From: Pseudomonas poae
GTDB lineage: Bacteria; Pseudomonadota; Gammaproteobacteria; Pseudomonadales; Pseudomonadaceae
Reading direction: 5' to 3'
Length of the DNA stretch: 64,000 bases
NCBI GenBank assembly: GCA_004000515.1
Contig: CP034537.1
Coordinates: 4,416,001 to 4,480,000 of the forward strand
The translations under genes and the position numbers were made by a program. Under the pieces are notes generated by a model. That model did not search any database, was not told where the DNA came from, and was given only the letters and a program-made list of their open reading frames with translations. This document shows positions 55,655-64,000 of this stretch, one piece after another; positions within the stretch are counted from its first letter, which is position 1, and the number at the start of each line of letters is the position of its first letter.

Positions 55655-56445
55655 ACTATTGATTGTCGCCACCGACTACCAAGGGCTGGGTACGCCGGGG
55701 TTGCACCCTTACGGGCTCAGCCGGCCGTTGGCCTATGGCGTGCTCGACAGCATTCGTGCCGTTGGCGCCGCTCATTTCAACCTGTCCATGCGCGTCGTGG
55801 TGTTCGGCCAATCTCAGGGCGGTCGTGCGGCGTTTGCCACGGCGGGGTATGCGAAGGCCTACGCGCCCGAGATGGCTATCGTCGGGGTGCTGGCAACCGG
55901 TACGCCCCACGCGTCCGCCCAGCCTGCCGGCAAAAGCCCCGAGCTGGAAAACGCCCGTCACTCGGTGGTGCTGATCTTCGCTTATAACCTGCTGCGCCTA
56001 AGCACCGTCCCCTTGCTGGAGCCGTCCTTCATTCCCGCCGACTACCTCTCCGACCACGCGCTGCCAGCGTTCAAGGCCAGCCAGGAACAGTGCCTGCACA
56101 CCATAGAACAACGCGTAGTCGCCGATGGCCCGAACTTCAACACCAGCTCAAACGCTCACCCAAGGCCGCGCTGGACCAGGTCTATCAAGCGTCGGCTTAC
56201 CCCACGCTCAGGACGGATATCCCGATCTTTCTCGGCACTGGTGGCAAGGATCGCGACGTGTTTGTACTGGGCCAGAAAGCGTTGGCAAGAGAGGCATGTG
56301 AGGCGGGAGACAGGGTGGAATGGCATTTTTATCCGGAGTTGGATCATTCGGGCACGGTGAATGGGTCATTGGGGATTCGACGGGTTTCGTTCGACGGGCG
56401 TTTGCGGGCGAAAAGATCGCAGGAAATTGTGGGGTTGAGCTGTAG
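55655..56445 (+). pseudogene. 5'-truncated secretory lipase (LIP family)
   Basis: The plus strand encodes LLIVATDYQGLGTPGLHPYG, then VVVFGQSQGGRAAFATAGYA (nucleophile Ser), TDIPIFLGTGGKDRD and YPELDHSGTVNGSLG (His), ending GNCGVEL. This is a PF03583-type lipase lacking its signal peptide and first ~100+ residues. Two bases are also missing (near 56141, restored FNTQLKRSPKAALDQVYQ; near 56374, restored GDSTGFVRRAF). It lies backwards between the two Rhs immunity genes, so it looks like debris trapped in the toxin locus. Confidence 0.8.
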
Positions 56446-56489
56446 GTTGTGACTGGTAGTTTCCCCACTTGATGGTGTGAGCGACCCAC

Positions 56490-56515
56490 TGTGGCGAGCG
56501 AGCTTGCTCGCCACA
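56490..56515. repeat. Single REP palindrome
   Basis: TGTGGCGAGC-GAGCTT-GCTCGCCACA, a perfect 10-base stem. It sits between the lipase remnant and immunity copy 1. Confidence 0.8.
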
Positions 56516-56552
56516 GGGTGGGGAATTAGCGTAAGTATTCATATGAAGGACA

Positions 56553-56966
56553 CTAGTTGAACGTTTCATAGTCTTGAGCGCCTAGTGATGCTAGCCATTT
56601 TTTAAAAAAGTTGATTTGTTCTTGTGGGTCACTTGTAAGGTTGTCTTCTTCATAGTCGAACAAACGTACTAAGTTTTCGTTAGTGGCTTGCTCGCCTAAG
56701 ATCATTTCGTACGCGACAAGGCCGGCGCTCATTTGAGAAGCCATTCTTGAAGGTTTGACATTTATCTTTGCGCCCTTGCATAGGAATGTTATATGAGGGA
56801 AATCTGCTCTGATTTTTGCAAGGCAAACGTACATGTCCCTTCCTTCGTAAACTATTTTGAAGTTATCGGCTTCTGAGAATGTCATGATTAATTTTGCGGT
56901 GTCATATTTTACGGTTACTTCTGTTTTTTGATTGTCGACTATCGCAGCTATTTTTTGCGTTTTCAT
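56553..56966 (-). CDS. Rhs immunity protein, copy 1
   Basis: 137 residues, intact, clearly AT-richer than the backbone. Paralogue of the gene at 55146. The ATG overlaps or abuts the Rhs stop region (11 bases or fewer), the standard place for a cognate immunity gene. Predicted to neutralise the ADP-ribosyltransferase tip in the cytoplasm. No recognised domain; no signal peptide. Confidence 0.82.
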   Translation of the reverse strand: MKTQKIAAIVDNQKTEVTVKYDTAKLIMTFSEADNFKIVYEGRDMYVCLAKIRADFPHITFLCKGAKINVKPSRMASQMSAGLVAYEMILGEQATNENLVRLFDYEEDNLTSDPQEQINFFKKWLASLGAQDYETFN

Positions 56967-56967
56967 A

Positions 56968-59900
56968 CTATTTCCTATTTGGGTTTGGAATTGAATATCC
57001 TACATAACTTCCATCGGCTTTGACTGGTGTGGCGCCTAGGATGTCCTCTGGGTTTATTGTGTTATGAATGGCAAATTCTTTTTCTTTTGGATATGGTGTC
57101 TGTTTGCCTAGTTCTAGGTTTATATCATGCCCCTCAATACTTTTAAGTATGTACAAGTAACCTTTCCTCTCTCCGTAGCTGGTAGCAAAGGTAATTCCTA
57201 CTGAGCGCAAGGATGATGTGCTAATAAAATTGCTTGGCGGATCATCGCTGTCCACAGCGTGCAAATATAAGTCCTCACTAGTGCCTTTGCTTTTGAATCC
57301 ATTTTCAAATGCCTCACTCGGCAGTTTTTTATCTCCGCGGAAAAGATAGTCCTCGTTTTTGGTTGAGTCCGGTGGACTGGGTTCCGACTTTTTAATTGAC
57401 GCTTGTGTTGAAGGGATTTCAACGCCCGATAAAGGATTGCATCCGTCTCCACCTGGACATGTATTCAAGCCCAGCGGATCTACCCACCCTGTAGGACTGG
57501 GGACGTACTGGTACGTGTTGATCCCGCCCGCCAACTTCACCGGATCAGGCGTGAGGTAACGACCAATATCCGGATTGTAGTAGCGATGGCGGTTGTAGTG
57601 CAGGCCGCTTTCTTCGTCGAAGTATTGGCCCTGAAACCGTATTGGGTTGTCGACTTTTCTGATGTCGAGGCGGCTGATTTCGCCGTAGGCGCGGTAATGG
57701 GCGGACCAGACGATTTCGCCGTCGGGATTGGTGAGTTCTTGTGGGGTGCCGAGGTGGTCGAGTTGGTAGTGGTAGGGCTTGGTTTCTTTGGGGCCGTAGC
57801 CTTCCAGCATTACCAGTGGGCGAAAGCTGTCGGATTCGTAGATATAGCTGCGGTGCTTGTCTTTGTGGTGTTCGGCAATGAGCTTGTCGCCTTGCCAGAA
57901 GAACTCCGTGGTTATGTCGTCGACGGTTTTGCTGATGCGACGGCCAAACGGGTCATAGCGGTAGTTGGCGGTCTGGCCGTTCGGTTGAGTAATCCCGATT
58001 AACCGGTGCTGACAGTCGTAGCGATATTCGGTGACGAGTAGATGGTCTTTGCCGCACCGTTCGCGGATCAGGTTGCCGAAGGCGTCGTAGTCGTAGTGGT
58101 TTTCGCCTTGGCTAATCAAACGATTGCCAGCGACTACATCCGGTCCCGGTCGGTCTTGCATCAGCAGGTTGCCCGCTGGGTCGTGGGCGAAGCGTTCTTG
58201 CAGATCCTGGGAGTGGTCGGCGCGAGTCAGGCGGTTTAGGGGATCGTACTGGTAGTGTTGGTCGCCTTTGCGGGTGTCTAGCAGGCGGGTGAGGTTGCCG
58301 GATTTGTCGTAGTCGTATTGGCGTTGGTAGAGGTAGTGCTCTTGTTGAGTGACGGCGTGGGCATGCAGGCGCTGTTGGTCGTCGTAGTGGTAATGGCTGA
58401 GGAGTTGGCCTTGTTGGCGTTGGTGTTCCTGGCCGGATTTGAAGAGGTGGGATGTCAGTAGCGAGCCGTTCAGCTCAACCGTGGCGAGGTGACCACCTTT
58501 GGCATGATTAAAAACAAGTCGGTTGTTATCGGGCAGGCGCAGCTTTTGAAGTTGGCCGCAGGCGTCGTAGCCGTAGCGCAGGGTGCCCCAGCCTTGGTGT
58601 TCGGCGGTGAGGCGGTTTTGGGTATCGTATTCGTAAGCCAGAAACCAGTGGCTATCGTCGACGGTCAGGAGGTTGCCTTGGCGGTCGTAGGCATAGTCAA
58701 CAACGCTGCTGTCGGGAAGCGTTTTTCGTACGAGCCGCCCGGCATGATCGCGCTCGTAACAGGTGACTAGCTGACTGCCGTCATCGCCATGCTCGGTCTT
58801 TTCCTGCAAATTGCCGTTGAGGTCGTAGACGTAGGCGGTGCGTTGGCCGTCGAAGCCGGTTTCCTGTTGGATCAGGCCGTTGGGGTGATATTGCAGCCCA
58901 TAAATTTCGCCAACTTCGTTTTCGATTTCTGTCAGCAATAACCGAACGTTGTCGTAGCGGTATTTGACCTGTGTACCGTCAGCGTTAATTCGACGGCTGA
59001 TCAGGTGCAAACCATCCGCATATTCGTAGCGTGTGACGCGCCCCAGTTCATCGCGCTCAGCCGTGATCTTTCCGTAAGGGTTGTAGCTGTATTCCCTACA
59101 AGCCCCACCAGGCAGCACCACACGCACCAACCGCCCAACGCCATCCCACTGATACTGGGTCAGCGCGCCATGTTCGTCTTCGCGAGCAATCTGCCGCCCA
59201 ACATCGTCATACCGATAACGCTTGATGCCACCATTGGGCAATTGCTCCTCAAGCAACTGCCCACGCTCATTCCACACCAGTCTCTGAGAGCTGTGATCCG
59301 GGTACCAAACCCCAATCAGTTGTCCGTGCTTGTTGTAGGTGTAGTCGGTGATATGGCCGTCAGGATCAATCTTGCGCGTGACATCGCCCTGGTCATTACG
59401 CTCGTATTTCCAGACGGCTTCGCCACGCCGCACAACCCGTACGAACCCGTTGTCGTGTTCGTAGGTCGTTGGCTCATCATCTCCGGGAAACAACGCCACC
59501 AAACGCCCAGCTTCGTCGTATTGATACGCCGTCACCGCTCCGAGCGGGTCTTGCTCAACCGTCAGCCGGCCCTTGTCGTCGTAGGACTTAAAGTGCTCGG
59601 CGCCATCAGGATCGACGCGCTGCACCAACCGCGCCCGCTGGTCATGCACGTAGACTTCCTGGCTACCATCGGCGTTAAACACCGTGACGCGACCGTTGTC
59701 ACCCCAGGCATACCGTGTATCCATCTGCGAAAAACTGGCCCAGTGCCGGACACATCGCGCCGCCTTGCCAGACCGTTCCCACTCCCAGAAGAAACTCGCC
59801 CCACCGGCCAAGCCGCGCTCAAGAATGATGTGTTGCTCGTCGTACCGGTAAGTCTCACTTTCGCCGACGGCATTGGTCGCCGAAACCAATCGTCCAAGTT

Positions 59901-61773
59901 CGTCATAGGTGTAGGAAACAACACTCTGTTCAGTCACCCAGACGTAGGGCTCATAACCCTTGCCCGTTGAATCTGGTAATCAACGGCGACGATATGTCCG
60001 AGTTCATAACGCAAAAAAAGCGAGCGCCCAACACCGTTATCCACCCGTTCGATGCGCCCCGAGTAATCCCGGGAAATACGCAGCCGATTGCCGTAGACAT
60101 CGCTGATTGCCGTTAGCGAACCCTTAACGAAATGGTAGAAACACGAGGCTTGAGCCAGCACCAACTCATCCGGCAAAGCGCCCAGATAAATCGCCGCCTC
60201 GGCCAAGCTATTGGTAATCGCAGGCCGAGCAGAGGAGGGCAAGGGCAGTGCCGTCGACCTGTTCTCATGATCCGTCCACACCACCGAATCGCCCGCAACT
60301 TCCAACCGATGCGCCAGTGAATGACTCCAGCCGAACCCCAACCCGCAATCCACTTCCACCGCACTGGTGCGATACAACCGAGTCCACTCAAACGGCAAAA
60401 CTCCGTCCAGCGATCCATCAACCAAGGTCAGCAGCTCTTCCCCGGTCACCATCGAAACCGGGCAGCCATTCGTGGCTGTTTTATCCGCACTTGCGACGGC
60501 ATCCCCGTTCTGGTTTTTCCCAGAAGAGGGCACATCATCCACGTGCTCCTGCCGAACCAACGCCGTGCGCTGTGCCGCCTTGTCCCGAGCCATCGCCACC
60601 GGGTTTGAAACCAGCTGATCTCCCGCCTTCAATGGCGCCGCCGGAATCGTTTTGATCGGTCTCGCCGGACCACTCAACAACAGGGGCTTTACCGCATCGA
60701 CATGCGAGGCCAAATGCGGCGACACCAGTTGCTCGGACAGTAACGTCAACAATTGCCGCGCTCGACCGGATTTGGTGTGGCTCAACACTGGCGCACCCAG
60801 GCGCACCGCCACACCCATGGCGCCAAAAACCCTCAACAGCAGCAGGTTGATCAACACCTCGCCAGTGATCTCCCCATCACCTCATTCATGTCCTGAGGCG
60901 GCAACATCCGAATCCAACTCGATATCGCCGACAGGTAGATGAACATCAGCGGCTCATCACTGAGTGCCAACAATCCCTTGGCAATCGATTCGCTATCCAG
61001 CGTCAACAGCTCATCCAGCTCCGCCTGAGACACGTACTGCAGCAGCTTTTCACTGTTGGGCTTAATGTCCGCAAGTAGGGCATACAGCTGCTTGAAATTG
61101 TCCCAAAGGCTGTAAAGCGCTGTGCCCATGCCGCGTAGGAACGCTGTCTCCAGCATGCGGCGTTGATCGAGTGGTTTGGCGTCGGTGAAGGTTTTCCACT
61201 GCGCTTGGAAGGTGTCCGTCCACGCTTGGCGCAGGCGCACTTCAAGGTCTTGGATCACCACCTGATAAGACGTATACAGCGCCTTGACGTGATCCTTGGA
61301 AACACTGGGATAGAAACTGACCCGGTACTGCTGGTTGCGATCACACTCGTCGATTTCGAGGATGCCGCTCGGACCGATGGTCTTGTGGAGGGGTTCACCC
61401 AGTGGGCCGCCGCTGGGGTCGACGCGTTGCAGCACCACCGGCGTATCGCCTATAGGCACAAAGCGCGTGCTCTGGAACAGATGCACCAGCGTCAAGGTGC
61501 CGCTCGCGCCGCACATTGCCGTGGTGGTATTGGGAATGAGGGAACGGTTGATCGGTGCGACCAGCGCCACTTCGTCGCCGACCTTGAATACCTGTTCCAC
61601 CTCCAGTGCCGAAAAGCTCCAAAAGCTTTCAGCCCACGCGTCAAAGGTATTCAGGCATTCGCGAAAATCATGAAAGACGGCCTCGACATCGACCGTCTTC
61701 ACATTCATGGGGGTGAGGGCCAGCCGGCCAATGGCCGGGTTCACGAGTGAGCCCGTTCAACAAGAAAGTCCAT
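56968..61773 (-). CDS. Rhs polymorphic toxin with ADP-ribosyltransferase tip (3 frameshifts)
   Basis: About 1600 residues after correction. N-terminal region of ~300 residues (DFRECLNTFDAWAESFWSF), then a DUF6531 start (GCPVSMVTGEELL), about 15 YD/RHS repeats (YDELGRL, YDDVGRQI) and the core end YNPDIGRYLTPDPV ... VDPLGL at 57466. The tip that follows has the cholera-type triad: YLFRGDKKLPSEAFENGF (Arg), NFISTSSLRSVG (STS) and KEKEFAIHNTINPEDILGA (Glu). Breaks: near 61745 (start MDFLVERAHS at 61773 inferred), 60872-60875 and 59960-59961. No PAAR domain. Effector of a type VI or similar injection system, none of which is in the window. Confidence 0.9.
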
Positions 61774-61912
61774 CTGCAATCCTTCGCTTGTGTATTCAGG
61801 CGTGGGACTTTGCAGAGGATCTCAGGGCGGGGGAGTAGAGCTTATCCGGCGGTTATGTGGGACGTTTCGATACCTCCACTCGACTAGCGGCTATTGTCAG
61901 AAATTTCCCACA

Positions 61913-61930
61913 GGAGTACAAATGTACTCC
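61913..61930. promoter_or_regulatory. LexA2 operator overlapping the lexA2 start
   Basis: GGAGTACAAATGTACTCC: two 7-base arms around AAAT, i.e. AGTAC-N4-GTACT. In Pseudomonas putida LexA2 controls its own imu unit through a motif of this GTAC-N4 class (recalled). The palindrome covers the ribosome site (GGAG) and the ATG, so bound repressor would block the unit. Confidence 0.72.
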
Positions 61931-62539
61931 ATGACGACTCTCACTCCCCGCCGTACCGCCATCCTGACCTTCATCCGCGACCGTATCGCGCAGCAAGGCC
62001 AGTCTCCCAGCCTCGCCGAGATCGCCGAGGCGTTCGGTTTTGCCTCGCGCAGCGTGGCGCGCAAGCATGTGCTGGCGTTGACCGACGCCGGTTTTATCGA
62101 GGTCAACCCCAACCAGGCCCGGGGCATTCGCTTGCTCAACCAACCGGCACGCCCGGAATGGCTGGATGTGCCGGTGCTTGGCCGTGTTGCCGCAGGTTTG
62201 CCCATCGGCGCCGATGCCGAGGTGCACAGCCGCTTGCAACTCGATCCCGCCACGTTTGTGAAAACTCCGGATTACCTGTTGCGGGTGCAGGGCGACTCGA
62301 TGATCGAGGACGGTATCCTCGACGGTGACCTGGTGGGCGTGCGCCGCAGTGCCGAAGCCTTGAACGGGCAGATTGTGGTGGCGCGCCTGGACGGTGAAGT
62401 GACCATCAAACGTTTTGAACGCAATGGCGACAGTGTGCGCCTGCTGCCGCGCAACCCTGCGTATCAACCCATCGTGGTAGGGCCCGATCAGGACCTGGCC
62501 ATCGAAGGAGTGTTCTGCGGCTTGGTGAGGCAAGGCTGA
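61922..62539 (+). CDS. lexA2: LexA2 SOS repressor
   Basis: 205 residues, intact. DNA-binding half: SPSLAEIAEAFGFASRSVAR. Cleavage site GRVAAGLPIG (Ala-Gly), catalytic Ser in RVQGDSMIEDGILDGDLV and Lys in DGEVTIKRFERN. ATG 61922 has GGAG 5 bases ahead and is preferred over ATG 61931. It is a second LexA, heading the imuA-imuB(-dnaE2) mutagenesis cassette; imuA overlaps its stop (TGATG). The own operator lies on the start. Divergent from the Rhs gene. Confidence 0.92.
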   Translation: MYSMTTLTPRRTAILTFIRDRIAQQGQSPSLAEIAEAFGFASRSVARKHVLALTDAGFIEVNPNQARGIRLLNQPARPEWLDVPVLGRVAAGLPIGADAEVHSRLQLDPATFVKTPDYLLRVQGDSMIEDGILDGDLVGVRRSAEALNGQIVVARLDGEVTIKRFERNGDSVRLLPRNPAYQPIVVGPDQDLAIEGVFCGLVRQG

Positions 62540-63153
62540 TGGGCGCCGTCGTTGCACTGGACACGCTGTTCAATGGCGGTCGCGTGTGGAAAGGCCGGCC
62601 CGCCGCGCCACCTGCCAGTGTGCACCCCACGGGGCTCAAGGCGCTGGATGCGGTGCTGCCCACGGGCGGTTGGCCGGAGTCGGCCCTGAGCGAAATCCTG
62701 ATGGCGAAGGAGGGCGTGGGCGAGTTGCAACTGGTGCTGCCGACCCTGGCGCGCTTATCAACGGCAGGCGAGCGGATTGTGCTGGTGGCGCCGCCCTACA
62801 CGCCGTATCCCCATGCCTGGCTGAACGCCGGGGTGGATTTGCGCCTGCTCTCGGTGATCCAGGCCGAGGAGCGTGACGCGCTGTGGGCGGTGGAGCAATG
62901 CCTGCGCTCCGGCAGTTGCGGCGCGGTGCTGTGCTGGCCGCGCAAGGCCGATGACCGTGCGTTGCGGCGCTTGCAGGTGGCGGCGGAAACCGGGCAGACC
63001 CTGGCGTTTGCCTGGCGCGCCTTGAGCGAGGCGATCAACTCGTCACCGGCTGCTTTGCGCCTGGCGGTCGAGGCCAAGCCAGCGCAAGTGCGGGTGCTCA
63101 AGTGCCGGGGCGGGTTGGCCCATCCGGCGCCGATTGCCTTGGCGGGGCATTGA
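62539..63153 (+). CDS. imuA: Translesion synthesis-associated protein ImuA
   Basis: 204 residues, intact. SulA/RecA-like fold: HPTGLKALDAVLPTGGWPES (L1-type start), LQLVLPTLARLSTAGERIVL, PYTPYPHAWLNAGVDL. It acts with ImuB and DnaE2 in damage-induced mutagenesis. Coupled to lexA2 by overlapping stop/start, and to imuB by a 7-base gap. Confidence 0.9.
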   Translation: MGAVVALDTLFNGGRVWKGRPAAPPASVHPTGLKALDAVLPTGGWPESALSEILMAKEGVGELQLVLPTLARLSTAGERIVLVAPPYTPYPHAWLNAGVDLRLLSVIQAEERDALWAVEQCLRSGSCGAVLCWPRKADDRALRRLQVAAETGQTLAFAWRALSEAINSSPAALRLAVEAKPAQVRVLKCRGGLAHPAPIALAGH

Positions 63154-63160
63154 GGTTGCC

Positions 63161-64000
63161 ATGCGCTGGGTGTGTATTGTCTTCCCGCAATTGGCGCTGG
63201 ACGGGGTGCAGCGTGCGCATCCCGAGCCGGACCAGCCCCTGGCCCTGCTGGCCGGTACGCCGCAGCGGCGCGTGTTGCAAACCGTCAACGAGGCGGCCCG
63301 CGCCTTGGGCCTGCGCCCAGGGCAATCCCTGACCGCCGCCCATGCCCTGGCCAAGACCTTCGCCAGCGCCGAATACGACCCCGCCGAGATTGAGCGCTGG
63401 CAGCAGTTTCTCGCGGCCTGGGCCTACCGTTTCAGCTCTCAGGTCAGCCTGTATTACCCACGAGCCTTGCTGTTCGAGATCGAGTCGAGCCTGGGATTGT
63501 TCGGGCCATGGCCGCAGTTTGAAGCACGCTTGCGCAAGGAGCTGACCGAGCTGGGTTTTCGTCACCGCATCGTCGCCGCGCCGAACCCGGCGGCAGCGCG
63601 GGTGCTGGCGAACCTCTACGATGGCCTGGCGGTGGCCGATGATGAACGGTTGATGCAGGCGCTGGCGCCATTGCCCATCGACCGTGCCGGTCTTGACCCG
63701 CAGGCGGCTACCGCCTTGTCGCGCATGGGCCTGCGCACCCTGGCCCAGGTGCAGGCGTTGCCTCGGCATACCTTGGCGCGGCGTTTCGAGGCCGACCTGC
63801 TCAAGCACGGATGCCTTGGCCGGGCAGCGCCCGCTGGCCTTGGCGTTCTATCAGCCGCCGGACCAGTTCGATGTGCGCATCGAGTTGAATTACGACGTGC
63901 AATCCCACCAGGCCCTGCTGTTTCCCCTGCGGCGCTTGACCGGTGACCTGTCTGCGTTCCTGTGCGGGCGCGACAGTGGTGTGCAGCGTTTTGACCTGCA
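63161..64000 (+). CDS. imuB: ImuB, Y-family polymerase-like protein (partial, frameshifted)
   Basis: Runs off the window end. MRWVCIVFPQLALDGVQRAH is the family start; the Y-polymerase acidic dyad (D-x-D near residue 10) is absent here, consistent with ImuB being a catalytically dead hub. LPIDRAGLDPQAATALSRMG, then LRTLAQVQALPRHTLARRFE are the helix-hairpin-helix part. Two bases appear lost near 63812 (after LLKH), with the frame then reading DALAGQRPLALAFYQPPDQF and FPLRRLTGDLSAFLCGRDSG. dnaE2 is expected downstream. Confidence 0.9.

Noticed and set aside
55545..56452. An intact lipase gene starting upstream at 55545
   Set aside because: The first ~35 codons are antisense to the Rhs tip remnant and not lipase-like. 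Lipase homology begins only near 55655 and lacks a signal peptide.

Overview
The window looks like a chromosomal segment of a Pseudomonas of the fluorescens group. The basis is high GC, G/C-ending codons, many fluorescens-type REP palindromes (GTGGGAGC...GGCTTGC), a lexA2-imuA-imuB damage cassette, two OprD-type porins, a FecI/FecR/TonB-receptor unit and polyamine genes of the carboxynorspermidine type. No rRNA, tRNA, CRISPR array, phage or insertion sequence was seen.

Layout. 0.1-3.2 kb: a small DUF6124-like gene, then the two-gene carboxynorspermidine route (minus strand). 3.6-10.5 kb: a LacI regulator, a complete ABC importer, a GpdQ-like phosphodiesterase and an OprD porin, read here as a phosphodiester uptake and cleavage unit. 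10.7-14.1 kb: polyamine-type binding protein plus FAD oxidoreductase, divergent from a LysR regulator. 14.2-20.2 kb: LysE exporter, membrane acyltransferase, FecI-FecR-TonB receptor. 20.4-24.1 kb: GST, then GntR-MFS-amidohydrolase. 24-32.8 kb: secreted proteins, creatininase, two head-to-head L,D-transpeptidases, an alginate-lyase-family protein, a divergent DapF-like isomerase, and an RsbQ-like hydrolase translationally coupled to a PAS histidine kinase. 32.9-45.2 kb: TPM-domain protein, four GNATs, DUF4432 epimerase, a divergent two-component pair, copper genes (Sco, PCuAC, DUF2946), and NmrA/HxlR. 45.3-55 kb: second OprD, hemerythrin, DJ-1, HhH and DUF72 proteins, DeoR with a lactate-dehydrogenase-type enzyme, lipid-anchored hydrolase, SDR, NudK. 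55.1-61.8 kb: an Rhs toxin locus with a cholera-type ADP-ribosyltransferase tip, two paralogous immunity genes, an orphan tip remnant and a truncated lipase. 61.9-64 kb: lexA2, imuA and the start of imuB.

Sequence quality. About 40 single- or two-base indels break otherwise well-conserved genes, almost all of them one base lost or gained in a short homopolymer. This is best explained as uncorrected long-read error, not mass pseudogene formation. I annotate such genes as one CDS and give the break positions. Protein lengths for these genes are those expected after correction.

Most interesting: the Rhs/ADP-ribosyltransferase locus with its layered remnants; the RsbQ-PAS kinase pair; a DapF-like isomerase whose second catalytic cysteine aligns with serine; the phosphodiester importer unit; and the LexA2 operator overlapping the lexA2 start.
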